DNA of 64,000 nucleotides from Clostridium scatologenes (GTDB lineage Bacteria; Bacillota; Clostridia; Clostridiales; Clostridiaceae): the NCBI RefSeq assembly GCF_000968375.1, contig NZ_CP009933.1:5518001-5582000 (forward strand), read 5' to 3'. The position numbers and the translations under genes were made by a program. This document shows, in pieces, positions 51,465 through 60,413 of the stretch. Positions within the stretch are counted from its first letter, which is position 1. Each line of letters begins with the position of its first letter. The notes beneath the pieces are model-generated. The model made no database searches, was not told the DNA's origin, and was given only the letters and a program-made list of their open reading frames with translations.

Positions 51465-51573
51465 ACTTTTTGATTTTATTATATGATATAGGATTCTTTT
51501 CAATAATGTCAAGTGATTCACATAAACATTCCTCAATAACTTCTGGGGTTATTAGTATTGATTTCTTTTTCAT
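51454..51573 (-). CDS. 39-residue unknown protein
   Basis: The minus strand from the ATG at 51571-51573, behind AAAGGAGTA, reads MKKKSILITPEVIEECLCES then LDIIEKNPISYNKIKKCKK. It is helical, with three cysteines and no membrane part. The stop lies within the terminator of the ABC operon. The good ribosome-binding site makes it plausible. Function is unknown. Confidence 0.5.
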   Translation of the reverse strand: MKKKSILITPEVIEECLCESLDIIEKNPISYNKIKKCKK

Positions 51574-52124
51574 TTTTTAATACTCCTTTACTTAAATTTT
51601 TAATAATTTAAATTTTCTATATACTAATAATAAAAGGAATTTGTTACAATTAGATTACAAATTTATGTATTTTAAATTAAATAGTTAGAGTGTGCATTTT
51701 GAGTAGATTAGTAATATAAGTGATGCATAGTCAAAATGAAGTAATAGTTTAGATTCTAATTGAATATATTTGATTGGATTCATATAGATAATATAAAAAA
51801 TAAATATTCTGCACAAATATTCTAATTATTTAGTATTTGCCATATTTCTTTGTTTTAAGCATTTTTTATTGATTATTATAACTTTAAGTCATTATAGCTT
51901 AAAATATGACATTGGAAAGTATTGTAGGTTATTTGTTATAATGCTACTTAATTAATATAAATTTTAAGTATTTCCAATTAAAACTGCTTACAGGAACTGA
52001 GTATTATATATTAATGTCTTTAAGACCATTATAAACAGACAGAAAAATATTTTTATGACAATAATGATCTTGTAGAGAGTAGTATTTGTAGGATAATAGT
52101 ATAATTAGAAGGAGTGACAAGATA
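51574..52124. other. Intergenic, 550 bases, no gene seen
   Basis: This is very AT-rich. A TATAAT at 51937-51942, with TTGGAA 19 bases upstream, could be the promoter of the aminotransferase, giving an untranslated leader of about 175 bases. That leader has no clear terminator or known riboswitch motif. The AGAAGGAGTG site near 52109 serves the next gene. Confidence 0.45.
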
Positions 52125-53312
52125 ATGGTATCAAAAGAGATGCATGAATTAGGATCAAAACGTTCTGTAATTAGAGAATTATTTGAATATGGAAAACAGC
52201 AGGCTGCAATTGTTGGAAAAGAAAATGTATTTGATTTCAGTATTGGAAATCCAACTGTTCCAGCACCAGAATGTGTGAAAGAAGCTATTATAGAATTGTT
52301 GGAAACAAAAAAGTCAGATGAAATTCATGGCTATACTTCTGCACAAGGAGATTTTGAAGTAAGAAAAGGTATAGCTGATTATATGAATAATACATATAAT
52401 TCACAGCTTAAAGCAGATAATTTCTACATGACATGTGGTGCTGCAGCTTCATTATGTATTACACTTAAGGCCCTTACCGTAAAGTCAGAAGATGAATTTA
52501 TTATTGTTGCACCTTATTTCCCAGAATATCTTGTTTTTGTAAAAAGTGCAGGTGCAAAGGCTGTAGTAGTACCAGCAGATACAGAAAACTTTCAAATTCA
52601 AATGGATTTATTAGAGAAGTCCATTAATTCTAATACGAAAGGAATTATAATAAATTCGCCTAATAATCCATCAGGTGTTGTATATTCAGAAAAAACCTTC
52701 AAGGATTTAGCAGATTTGTTAAAAAAGAAATCTGAAGAATATCAAAATACTTTATATCTAATATCAGATGAACCTTATAGAGAGATTGTTTATGATGATA
52801 TACAGATACCATATGTTCCAGCTTATTATGATAATACGATTGTATGTTATTCATATAGTAAGTCAATTTCACTTCCAGGAGAAAGAATAGGATATATACT
52901 AGTTCCTGATTGTGTAGAAAATGCTAAGGATGTTTATACAGCAGTATGTGGAGCTGGACGTTCACTTGGATATGTATGTGCACCTAGTTTATTCCAAAAG
53001 GTAGTATTAAAGTGTTTAGGCAAAACATCAGATATAGCCCTATATGATACAAATAGAAAATTGTTGTACAATGAGCTTACTAAAATGGGTTATCAATGTG
53101 TAAAGCCAGATGGTGCTTTTTACTTATTTGTAAAGGCTTTAGAGGAAGATGATGTGAATTTTTCTGAAAATGCAAAGAAATTTAATCTTCTAATTGTTCC
53201 AGGAGGCGATTTTGGGTGCCCAGGATATGTTAGAGTTTCTTATTGTGTTGATACAGAAATGTTAAAAAGGTCTTTTGATGCATTTAAGAAGTTAAGAGGT
53301 TTATATAAATAG
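52125..53312 (+). CDS. PLP-dependent aminotransferase, class I
   Basis: This 395-residue protein has an AGAAGGAG site. Fold type I motifs: FSIGNPTVPAPECVKEAI, GAAASLCITLKALT, INSPNNPSGVVYSEKTF, ISDEPYREIVYDD, and the PLP lysine in SYSKSISLPGERIGY. C-terminal GGDFGCPGYVRVSYCVDTE contains the substrate-carboxylate Arg. It is an aspartate- or aromatic-type aminotransferase common in Clostridium; the amino donor is not evident. It is monocistronic with its own terminator. Confidence 0.93.
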   Translation: MVSKEMHELGSKRSVIRELFEYGKQQAAIVGKENVFDFSIGNPTVPAPECVKEAIIELLETKKSDEIHGYTSAQGDFEVRKGIADYMNNTYNSQLKADNFYMTCGAAASLCITLKALTVKSEDEFIIVAPYFPEYLVFVKSAGAKAVVVPADTENFQIQMDLLEKSINSNTKGIIINSPNNPSGVVYSEKTFKDLADLLKKKSEEYQNTLYLISDEPYREIVYDDIQIPYVPAYYDNTIVCYSYSKSISLPGERIGYILVPDCVENAKDVYTAVCGAGRSLGYVCAPSLFQKVVLKCLGKTSDIALYDTNRKLLYNELTKMGYQCVKPDGAFYLFVKALEEDDVNFSENAKKFNLLIVPGGDFGCPGYVRVSYCVDTEMLKRSFDAFKKLRGLYK

Positions 53313-53340
53313 AAGAATGCAATTTAATGTGAATAAGGCT

Positions 53341-53377
53341 ATATCCAAGAATCAGTATTGGTTCTTGGATATTTTTT
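53341..53377 (+). terminator. Terminator of the aminotransferase gene
   Basis: ATATCCAAGAA (53341-53351) pairs perfectly with TTCTTGGATAT (53362-53372), followed by TTTTTG. Confidence 0.85.
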
Positions 53378-53596
53378 GTTTATGACCTTACAATTTAAAT
53401 AAAGCATTAAGTAACTAATTAAAAATGACGATACGAACACTGGCCTTTAATAGAAAAATATGAAAATTTTATTAAATGATTGATACTTTTGTAACATAAC
53501 TGTAACAAAATTGTGACAGGAATATAATACTATAGAATAAGTTATAAAATATACAAGTATTGTGTGTAATAAAAAATACGAAAGGAAGAAAGAGAT

Positions 53597-54238
53597 ATGA
53601 ATGCAATAAGTAGTATTTCAAGCACTGATTATTTATACGAACTTGAAAGAATACAACAGGCAAAGGCTTTAGAAAGAATTCAAGCAGAGAAGAAACAAGA
53701 ACAAAAAGATAATGATACTGTTAACATTAGTCAACAAGTTATTCAAGCGTTAGGTACAACTACACAGAGCACATCAAGTAGTAGTTCTTTAGACAGTTTA
53801 ATATTATCAGGAACAATTACTAAGGATCAAGCAAGTTCTGTTATAAGTGCATTTCAATCTATAGGTAATGCAGTTCGAACTTCAGGAACATATACTAACA
53901 ATATTAAACAAAATCCTCTAGATAGTTTAGTATCAGCGGGAACAATAACACAAGATCAAGAGAAATCTATAGAAAGTGCTTTAAAATCCGCTATGCAACC
54001 ACCTATGCCACCTCAAGAGCAGACAAAGGCATCAAACAATCTATTCACAGATACTTTAGATAGCTTGGTGTCATCAGGAACAATAACACAAGATCAAGAG
54101 AAATTTATAGAAAGTGCTTTAAGATCTGCTATGCAACCACCTATGCCACCTCAAGAGCAGACAAAGGCATCAAACAATCCATTTACAGATACCCTAGATA
54201 GTTTGGTATCATCAGGAACAATAACACAAGACCAATAG
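53597..54238 (+). CDS. Repeat protein cut short by a TAG
   Basis: This 213-residue protein has a GAAAGGAAG site. A Glu/Lys/Gln-rich helical N-terminus (YELERIQQAKALERIQAEKK) is followed by 46-residue repeats, LDSLVSxGTITQDQEKxIES, then ALKSAMQPPMPPQEQTKASN. Two full repeats lie at 108-153 and 154-199, and a third begins at 200. The third ends at a TAG (54236-54238) where the others have GAG. The same frame continues KSIESVFKIAIK to a TAA at 54275-54277, so one G-to-T change truncates it by 13 codons. There is no signal peptide. The EF-hand-like or secreted role is unknown. Confidence 0.8.
   Translation: MNAISSISSTDYLYELERIQQAKALERIQAEKKQEQKDNDTVNISQQVIQALGTTTQSTSSSSSLDSLILSGTITKDQASSVISAFQSIGNAVRTSGTYTNNIKQNPLDSLVSAGTITQDQEKSIESALKSAMQPPMPPQEQTKASNNLFTDTLDSLVSSGTITQDQEKFIESALRSAMQPPMPPQEQTKASNNPFTDTLDSLVSSGTITQDQ
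53918..54238 (+). repeat. 138-bp tandem coding repeat
   Basis: Units begin at 53918, 54056 and 54194, each with the same frame (46 codons). Units 1 and 2 are nearly identical and unit 3 is partial. An older, diverged copy of the first 15 codons appears near 53789 (LDSLILSGTITKDQ). The high identity indicates recent copy-number change. Confidence 0.88.
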
Positions 54239-54290
54239 AAATCTATAGAAAGTGTATTTAAAATTGCAATCAAGTAAACATAGTAATAAA

Positions 54291-54328
54291 AAAGGATCTA
54301 TAATTTTAATTATAGATCCTTTTTTTAT
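54291..54328 (+). terminator. Terminator of the repeat-protein gene
   Basis: AAAGGATCTATAATT (54291-54305) pairs perfectly with AATTATAGATCCTTT (54308-54322), followed by TTTTATT. Confidence 0.85.
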
Positions 54329-54443
54329 TAAGAGAGGTTATGTGAATTTAAGTCAATATTTAAGTTTTATACCACTATTATTGATAAGATGTTATAATAT
54401 ATTTGAATTAAAAACTGTGAGAAGATTATAATAATTTAGAAAT

Positions 54444-54488
54444 GGAGGGAATCTAGTTAAAAACTTAGTTTAACTAGAGATTTGTATG
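54444..54488 (+). promoter_or_regulatory. Hairpin between ribosome-binding site and start of folP
   Basis: GGAGGGA (54444-54450) is 35 bases from the ATG at 54486. CTAGTTAAA (54453-54461) and TTTAACTAG (54469-54477) form a perfect 9-bp hairpin between them. If folded, the ribosome-binding site and start are only about 11 bases apart, a normal spacing. Folding may therefore be needed for translation. Confidence 0.55.
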
Positions 54489-55307
54489 ACTAAAATAATG
54501 AGAATAGGAAAAAAAGATTTTCAAATTGGTAAAAGAACCTATATAATGGGGATTTTAAATGTTACTCCAGATTCCTTTTCAGATGGTGGTAAGTTTAATG
54601 ATATAGAAAAAGCTATACAGCATGCAAAGGAGATGATAGAACAGGGGGTAGATATAATAGATATAGGTGGAGAATCTACAAGACCTAATCATATATCAGT
54701 GTCAGAGGAAGAAGAATTGAATAGAGTTATTCCTGCAATAAAAGCATTAGTTAATGAAATAGATGTACCTATTTCTGTTGATACATATAAAGGTAAAGTG
54801 GCAGAAGAAGCTGTAAAAGCAGGTGCTGCTCTTATAAATGATGTTTGGGGATTTAAAAAGGATCCTTATATAGCAGAAGTAGCAGCAAAGTATGAAGTAC
54901 CATGCTGCTTAATGCATAATAGAGAAAATAAGGACTATATAAACTTAATGGAAGATGTATTAAGTGATTTAAAAGAAAGCATAGATATTGCGTTGAAAGC
55001 AGGTGTAAAATCTGAAAATATCATTTTAGATCCAGGAATAGGTTTTGCTAAAACTTATGAACAAAATTTGATTGTTATGAACCATCTAGAGGATTTTTGC
55101 AAATTTGGATATCCAATGCTTTTAGGAACTTCAAGAAAGTCAATGATAGGTAATGCTTTAAATCTTCCTACAGAAGAAAGAGTTGAAGGTACTGTAGCTA
55201 CTACAGTTATAGGAATAATGAAAGGTTATGATTTTGTAAGGGTTCATGATATAAAAGAAAATAAAAGAGCATCTATTATGACTGATGCTATAGTTAGAAT
55301 AGGTTAA
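54486..55307 (+). CDS. folP: Dihydropteroate synthase
   Basis: The enzyme joins p-aminobenzoate to the pterin in folate synthesis. It has 273 residues, the usual length. Motifs: MGILNVTPDSFSDGGKF, DIIDIGGESTRP, PISVDTYKGKVAEEA, ALINDVWGF, ILDPGIGFAKT, LLGTSRKSMIGN and VRVHDIKEN. It stands without other folate genes nearby. The start has no adjacent ribosome-binding site; see the hairpin at 54444. Confidence 0.96.
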   Translation: MTKIMRIGKKDFQIGKRTYIMGILNVTPDSFSDGGKFNDIEKAIQHAKEMIEQGVDIIDIGGESTRPNHISVSEEEELNRVIPAIKALVNEIDVPISVDTYKGKVAEEAVKAGAALINDVWGFKKDPYIAEVAAKYEVPCCLMHNRENKDYINLMEDVLSDLKESIDIALKAGVKSENIILDPGIGFAKTYEQNLIVMNHLEDFCKFGYPMLLGTSRKSMIGNALNLPTEERVEGTVATTVIGIMKGYDFVRVHDIKENKRASIMTDAIVRIG

Positions 55308-55402
55308 TAGAAAAGTATATATAAATTTCCAATATTAATCACAAAGTAGCTAGTTTTTTAATAGTATAATATAGTGTATTAATATTAAAAAGGTGATGTA
55401 TC

Positions 55403-56335
55403 TTGAAGGCATATGCTGTTTTTCAAGGTGGAGGAGTTAAAGCTATAGGTTTTGTAGGAGCAATTACTAAATTTGAACAAATGGGATATAAGTGGGAGAA
55501 GTTAGCTGGAACTTCTGCAGGAGCAATTATAGCCTCATTATTGGCAGTAGGATATACTAGCAAAGAATTGAAAAATGTAATGAGTACATTGGATTATACT
55601 AGATTTTTAGATAAAAATAGATTACAGTCTATTCCTATCATAGGCAAAGTGTTAGGAATTGTTGCTCAAAAAGGACTTTATCAAGGAAGTTATATAGAAA
55701 TTTGGATGGATGAGCTATTAAAAGCTAAAGGTAAAACTAAATTTAAAGATGTAAGTAAAAATGGAGTATCAAATCTTAAAATAATAGCTTCGGATATAAC
55801 AAAAAAGAGTATCCTAATTCTACCAGATGATCTTACGAAATATGGAATTGATCCTATGGAATTTGAAATTGCAAAAGCTGTTAGAATGAGTACTAGTATA
55901 CCTTTCTATTTTAAACCTGAAAAATTAAGATATAGAGATAAATATAGTTTTATAGTGGATGGAGGAATACTAAGTAATTTTCCAGTTTGGATATTTGATG
56001 TTACAGGAGTGCCTAAATTGCCTACTTTTGGATTTAAGTTTCAAAAAGTATCTAAATCATGTAGTGAAAAAGAAAGAAATGATTTTTTATGTTTTGTAAT
56101 GGATCTAGTGGAATCTGTAATTGATAATTATGATGAGACTTATTTGACAGATAAAGATAGAGTGAGAACTATATCTATACCTACTGCTGATGTCAAAACT
56201 ACAGATTTTGATATAACAAGGGGTAAGGGGTTAAAGCTATTTGATTTAGGATATGAAAGTGCAGAAAGGTTTCTTAGTGAATGGGATTTTAGAGAGTACA
56301 TTAGATGTTATGTTCAGAAGAAAGTTTCAATATAA
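55403..56335 (+). CDS. Patatin-like phospholipase
   Basis: This 310-residue protein starts at TTG behind AAAGGTGATG. The oxyanion loop is VFQGGGVKAIGF, the nucleophile elbow LAGTSAGAIIASLLA (Ser in G-T-S-A-G), and the catalytic Asp in FIVDGGILSNFPV (D-G-G). These define the Ser-Asp dyad. It has no signal peptide, so it acts in the cytosol or at the inner membrane face. Lipid substrate unknown. It is monocistronic. Confidence 0.93.
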   Translation: MKAYAVFQGGGVKAIGFVGAITKFEQMGYKWEKLAGTSAGAIIASLLAVGYTSKELKNVMSTLDYTRFLDKNRLQSIPIIGKVLGIVAQKGLYQGSYIEIWMDELLKAKGKTKFKDVSKNGVSNLKIIASDITKKSILILPDDLTKYGIDPMEFEIAKAVRMSTSIPFYFKPEKLRYRDKYSFIVDGGILSNFPVWIFDVTGVPKLPTFGFKFQKVSKSCSEKERNDFLCFVMDLVESVIDNYDETYLTDKDRVRTISIPTADVKTTDFDITRGKGLKLFDLGYESAERFLSEWDFREYIRCYVQKKVSI

Positions 56336-56356
56336 AAAAATAAGAAACATTTTTTT

Positions 56357-56380
56357 AGAGGACAATTGACAATTGTCCTC
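56357..56380 (+). terminator. Palindrome made of the MITE end sequence
   Basis: GAGGACAATT-GAC-AATTGTCCTC forms a perfect hairpin followed by ATGTTTTTAG, so it may stop the patatin transcript. The sequence AGAGGACAATTGACA is identical to the ends of the miniature elements (21863, 62371), so it is probably a solo remnant that now works as a terminator. Confidence 0.6.
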
Positions 56381-56410
56381 ATGTTTTTAGTGTTAATTTT
56401 TAGATGTTTA

Positions 56411-56914
56411 CTACAGGTGTATTTTGAAAAAGTGGTATTTAGGTGATTTCCAAGTTTTTAAATAGGATATGTTTAATGCTTCACGAGAATGTTGAGAAAT
56501 TAAGGGTTTATTCTGAGAAAAACCCGTTATAATTGCTGAGTGAAATATAATTTTTTTACTATTTTCATAAAATATTAAATCTCCTAATTTTAGAGAATTA
56601 ATATCAGTTGTTTCAACTCCCTTACAGCCAGGAAGATTTAATTCTGTGTTTACTTTTAAGTACCAGTAAAGAGAATGTGCTAAAGTCCAAGAAAGTGATT
56701 GGTTAGTATTGTTGTACCACCATGGATTTTTGGGATTAAAAATCATTGGTGCTCCTCCAGCATATAAACATTGTGAAACAAAATTTGAACAATCACCACT
56801 ATTATTTTCTATTAAAGGAAAGTATCTATATTTTTTATTAGGGTTTAAAGCATACTTCAAAGCGTATTTTACAGAATCACTTCTGGAATATTGCGATGCT
56901 CTAAGTATATACAT
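56411..56914 (-). CDS. Amidase_6-type (putative cell-wall amidase domain) protein
   Basis: This 167-residue protein has no signal peptide. Its motifs are NNSGDCSNFVSQCLYAGGAP (catalytic Cys), KNPWWYNNT with the W-W-Y-N pattern, KLGDLIFYE, and FHSAIITGF (His). This is the putative-amidase pattern found in Firmicute secreted and spore-related proteins. Here only the bare domain remains. The ribosome-binding site is weak (GGTGG). Substrate unknown. Confidence 0.8.
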   Translation of the reverse strand: MYILRASQYSRSDSVKYALKYALNPNKKYRYFPLIENNSGDCSNFVSQCLYAGGAPMIFNPKNPWWYNNTNQSLSWTLAHSLYWYLKVNTELNLPGCKGVETTDINSLKLGDLIFYENSKKIIFHSAIITGFSQNKPLISQHSREALNISYLKTWKSPKYHFFKIHL

Positions 56915-57020
56915 AATTATTTATACCACCGTAATTATAGTATTATAGTAATAGTATATGTATTATATAGTGTAATGTTAAATGGTTTTAAAAGTTTAAA
57001 ATTTTTAGTATAGAGTATGT

Positions 57021-57061
57021 AAATGTATCTTCTCTTAAATATCTATAGAGAAGATACATTT
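57021..57061. terminator. Hairpin after the kinase-like gene
   Basis: AAATGTATCTTCTCT (57021-57035) pairs perfectly with AGAGAAGATACATTT (57047-57061). No clear T-run follows on the minus strand, so termination is likely but not sure. Confidence 0.55.
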
Positions 57062-57067
57062 AAAAGT

Positions 57068-57619
57068 TTATCTATGCTTTTTACTCCATTGTTTATATAA
57101 ATATGGGTATTCTTCCTTTAATATTCCCATAAATTTAGATAATACTGATAGTTCTTTTAATCCTTTCATTATTTTGAGAGGGTAGTTAAGTTTCCTTTCA
57201 AAAACTTTTCGAGGATCTATTACTCTAACATCTTCATTAGGTTGAACAAAAATATGGGCAAGTCTTATATCTAGTTTTTGGAATCCATCAGCTTTAAAGC
57301 TTTCTACAAGTTTAATAAGATTTATAGCTAATTTTCTAGAAAGTCCATTTTTACTTATATAATTTTTAATACATACTCCAGGAATATATTCCCTTATCAT
57401 GGCTTTATTACTATAAGAATATACTTTAGCAAAATGAGGATTATTTTGTACCCTTAGTAATATTTCTGTTTCACCTTTGCAACCTTTTTCTTTATTGTAT
57501 ATTTTAATAATTCTTTTTTTGTCTGGAAGAAGGTATACTGATCCTTGACGACCTTTACCAATGAATTTACATTCCTTTAAATTAACTCCCAAATATTTCT
57601 TATCTACTGAGTTATTCAT
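57068..57619 (-). CDS. Small protein-kinase-fold protein with degenerate catalytic loop
   Basis: This 183-residue protein has a GGAGGT site. It has a glycine-loop (FIGKGRQGSVYLLP), the VAIK-like RIIKIYNKE, a helix-C Glu (GETEILLRV) and AMIREYIPGV. The catalytic loop is LDIRLAHIFV: Asp is kept but the usual Lys is Arg and the usual Asn is His. DFG is replaced by IDPRK. It is shorter than a full kinase (about 250). It may be a pseudokinase or an atypical RIO/ABC1-like kinase. Confidence 0.7.
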   Translation of the reverse strand: MNNSVDKKYLGVNLKECKFIGKGRQGSVYLLPDKKRIIKIYNKEKGCKGETEILLRVQNNPHFAKVYSYSNKAMIREYIPGVCIKNYISKNGLSRKLAINLIKLVESFKADGFQKLDIRLAHIFVQPNEDVRVIDPRKVFERKLNYPLKIMKGLKELSVLSKFMGILKEEYPYLYKQWSKKHR

Positions 57620-57774
57620 TTTTTTACCTCCATATTACGTGATTTTAGCAGTGTATGATGTCTGTTTAGTATATAATATTAAATATTATTTAAATTTGAC
57701 ATTGCTATAATAAAAAATTACTATAAATATATATGATGCTTATAAATAATAAAATTTGAAGGGAGATTTATATA

Positions 57775-59271
57775 ATGAATAATATATTAAAAATAATAAA
57801 AGATAAGACATTAACTTACCAGCAAAGATTAATAGCACTTGCAGGTGGAGCAGAATCCAGCTTAAATGTGTTAAATATAAGTGATGATGTACAAAAACTT
57901 AGAGAGGAAGGGGTAATCTGCGACCTTAATGAAGGTAATGCACCTTATAGGCCAAGATATGTATTACCTGATTATGAAAAATTCATGGAACAAGGAAGTG
58001 AATTTTTAGGATTGAAGCCTCCAAAAGATATTTGGGAAGCCGTAAATAATTTGTTAATACTATATAAGCATGTGCCTTCAGTTACAACAATGCCTGTTTA
58101 TGTAGGAAATATTGATACTTTACTAGAACCTTTTATTGAAGATGAAGAAGAAGCGTATAAGGCAATAAAATTATTTTTTATTCATATAGATAGAACTGTA
58201 ACAGATTCTTTTTGCCATGGTAATATAGGGCCTAAAGATACAAAGGCAGGTAGAATAATATTAAAGGTACAAAGGGAAATCCAAACAGCTATACCTAATA
58301 TAAGTTTAAAATATAGTAAAGAAGAAACATCTGATGAATTTGCTGTGGATGCAGTAAGTACAGCATTAGTTACAGCAAAGCCAAGTTTTGCAAATCATGA
58401 AATGTTTTTAGAAGAATTTAAACCTAATAGATATGCTATAGCAAGTTGTTACAATGGTCTATGTATAGGTGGAGGAAGTTATACTCTAGTTAGGTTAAAT
58501 TTAAAAGCTTTAGCTGAAAAAGCTAGCAGTGAAGAAGAATTTATAAATGAACTTTTACCCAATACTATGGAAAAAATGGCTTCATATATGGATGAAAGAA
58601 TAAGGTTTTTAATAGAAGAAAGTGGATTTTTTGATTCTAACTTTCTTGTAAAAGAAGGTCTTATAAGTAGAAATAAATTTACAGCTATGTTTGGTATGTT
58701 TGGACTTGCTGAATGTGTAAATACGCTTTTAGGTGCGGAAAACTTAGATAAGAGATTTGGGCATAATAAGAAAGCTGATGAACTAGGGTTGAGAATTATA
58801 CAAAAAATGTATGATGTAGTGAATAAGAGAACTAATCCATATTGTGAATCAGCTAAAGGTCATTTTTTACTTCATGCTCAAGTTGGAATAGAAACTGATA
58901 AGGGCACAAGTCCAGGATGTAGAATACCTATAGGAGAAGAGCCAGAATTATACGAACATCTAATTCAAAGTGCTAAATTCCATAAGTATTTTCCATCTGG
59001 AATAGGAGATATATTTCCATTTGAAGTAACAGCAAAGAAAAACCCAGAAGCTATTTTAGACATAATAAAAGGTGCATTTAATAATGGAATGAGATATTTT
59101 TCATTATACTCATCAGATAGTGATGTAATAAGAATAACTGGATATCTTGTGAAAAAATCAGATTTGGAAAAGTTAGATAGAGGAGAAGCTGTACTTCAGG
59201 ATACAGTAGCATTAGGATTGGGTGCAGTTAAAAATTCGAAAATATTGGAGAGAAAGGTAAGAGGATGTTAA
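57775..59271 (+). CDS. yjjI: YjjI-family glycyl-radical enzyme
   Basis: This 498-residue protein has an AAGGGAG site. The radical glycine is G456 in VIRITGYLVKKSDLEK near the C-terminus. The active-site cysteine region is ASCYNGLCIGGGSYTLVRLN. It is shorter than PFL or class III ribonucleotide reductase. YjjI enzymes have no proven substrate. The activase gene yjjW overlaps its end by 7 bases, so the two form a pair. Confidence 0.9.
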   Translation: MNNILKIIKDKTLTYQQRLIALAGGAESSLNVLNISDDVQKLREEGVICDLNEGNAPYRPRYVLPDYEKFMEQGSEFLGLKPPKDIWEAVNNLLILYKHVPSVTTMPVYVGNIDTLLEPFIEDEEEAYKAIKLFFIHIDRTVTDSFCHGNIGPKDTKAGRIILKVQREIQTAIPNISLKYSKEETSDEFAVDAVSTALVTAKPSFANHEMFLEEFKPNRYAIASCYNGLCIGGGSYTLVRLNLKALAEKASSEEEFINELLPNTMEKMASYMDERIRFLIEESGFFDSNFLVKEGLISRNKFTAMFGMFGLAECVNTLLGAENLDKRFGHNKKADELGLRIIQKMYDVVNKRTNPYCESAKGHFLLHAQVGIETDKGTSPGCRIPIGEEPELYEHLIQSAKFHKYFPSGIGDIFPFEVTAKKNPEAILDIIKGAFNNGMRYFSLYSSDSDVIRITGYLVKKSDLEKLDRGEAVLQDTVALGLGAVKNSKILERKVRGC

Positions 59272-60101
59272 AGGGAATTGTAAGGAAAATTATACCGTTT
59301 AGTTTTGTAGATGGTCCAGGAAATAGGGCAGCTATATTTTTTCAAGGATGTAATTTTGATTGCCTTTATTGTCACAATCCAGAAACTATAAAAAGCTGTA
59401 TTCAGTGTGGAGAATGTGTGGATAATTGTCCATATGGTGCAATATCTTTAGTTGAAAAGTCCGTGATATGGAATCCAGAAAAGTGTGAGGATTGTGGGCT
59501 GTGTGTTAAGATATGTAAAAATCAATGTGGACCTAAATTTAGAAGTATGGATACAGATGATATATTAGAACAGATATTAAAGGTTAAGCCTTTTATTTCT
59601 GGAATAACTGTATCAGGGGGAGAATGTACCCTTCAATGGGAATTCCTGGTGGAGTTATTTGAAAAGGTAAAAAAGTTAGGATTGACAATATTTGTAGATA
59701 GCAATGGAAGCACTGATTTTAGAAGGTATAAAGAACTTACCAACTTTTTGGATATGGTTATGCTGGATGTGAAATCTTTTGATAAAGATGAGCATAAGAT
59801 GCTTACGGGAAAAGATAATAGTATAGTTATAGAAAATGCTAAATATTTAGGTAGTATAAATAAGTTATACGAAATTAGAACAGTAATAGTACCTGAAGTT
59901 TTAGATAACTATAGAAATGTAGATGAAATAAGTAAGCTTATAGTAAATATTAATCCTAAAATAAGATATAAACTTATAAAGTACAGAAGCATAGGTACTC
60001 GTGAGGACAAGATTAATACACGTCAACCTACTGATGAAATGATGGAACAACTTAAAACTAAAGCTTACAATAATGGATGTGAAAATTTAATTATAGTGTA
60101 A
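59265..60101 (+). CDS. yjjW: YjjW-family glycyl-radical activase
   Basis: This 278-residue radical-SAM enzyme has CNFDCLYCHNPET (CxxxCxxC) near residue 30. An inserted ferredoxin-like segment follows: SCIQCGECVDNCPYGAIS and CEDCGLCVKICKNQCG, eight cysteines for two 4Fe-4S clusters. ITVSGGECTLQWEF follows. This layout is typical of activases other than PflA. It probably installs the radical on YjjI. Confidence 0.92.
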   Translation: MLKGIVRKIIPFSFVDGPGNRAAIFFQGCNFDCLYCHNPETIKSCIQCGECVDNCPYGAISLVEKSVIWNPEKCEDCGLCVKICKNQCGPKFRSMDTDDILEQILKVKPFISGITVSGGECTLQWEFLVELFEKVKKLGLTIFVDSNGSTDFRRYKELTNFLDMVMLDVKSFDKDEHKMLTGKDNSIVIENAKYLGSINKLYEIRTVIVPEVLDNYRNVDEISKLIVNINPKIRYKLIKYRSIGTREDKINTRQPTDEMMEQLKTKAYNNGCENLIIV

Positions 60102-60128
60102 GGTTTTTATTAACTCAACTTTCAGTTT

Positions 60129-60155
60129 AAAAATATTGCGAAGCAATATTTTTAA
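60129..60155 (+). terminator. Terminator of yjjI-yjjW
   Basis: AAATATTGC-GAA-GCAATATTT (60131-60151) is a perfect hairpin followed by TTAATTAAT. Confidence 0.7.
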
Positions 60156-60167
60156 TTAATAAGTAAG

Positions 60168-60401
60168 AATGAAGAGTTAATAGTTAATGTGGATTTTTTT
60201 CCGTTACACTACAAAAAATCTTTAATTAAGTTTTTGAAGGCTCGTTTTGCTAAGGCAAAACATCGCTGAACTCTTACTTATATAAATTTAAAGATTTTTT
60301 GCCCTAGCAAAAATCATCCTTTACTATTAATTCTTCATTATTAGTTCTTAACTTGCGAAGCTTTGCTTCGCATTATGCTTATATTAAGTTAAAATTTTGT
60401 T
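60168..60401. repeat. Miniature inverted-repeat element, copy M4
   Basis: The inner ends are AATGAAGAGTTAATAGTTAA (from 60168) and ACTATTAATTCTTCATTATT (near 60323-60342), inverted. The core has CGTTTTGCTAAGGCAAAACA and CTTATATAAATTTAAAG. The right end is GCATTATGCTTATATTAAG, shared with M1 and, inverted, with M5. A GCGAAGC-TTT-GCTTCGC hairpin lies just inside. It has no ORF. Confidence 0.65.
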
Positions 60402-60413
60402 TTTAAATATGTT

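Noticed and set aside
53918..54238. Regular direct repeats that could suggest a CRISPR array
   Set aside because: The units are 138 bp, adjacent without spacers, and keep one reading frame; they encode protein repeats.
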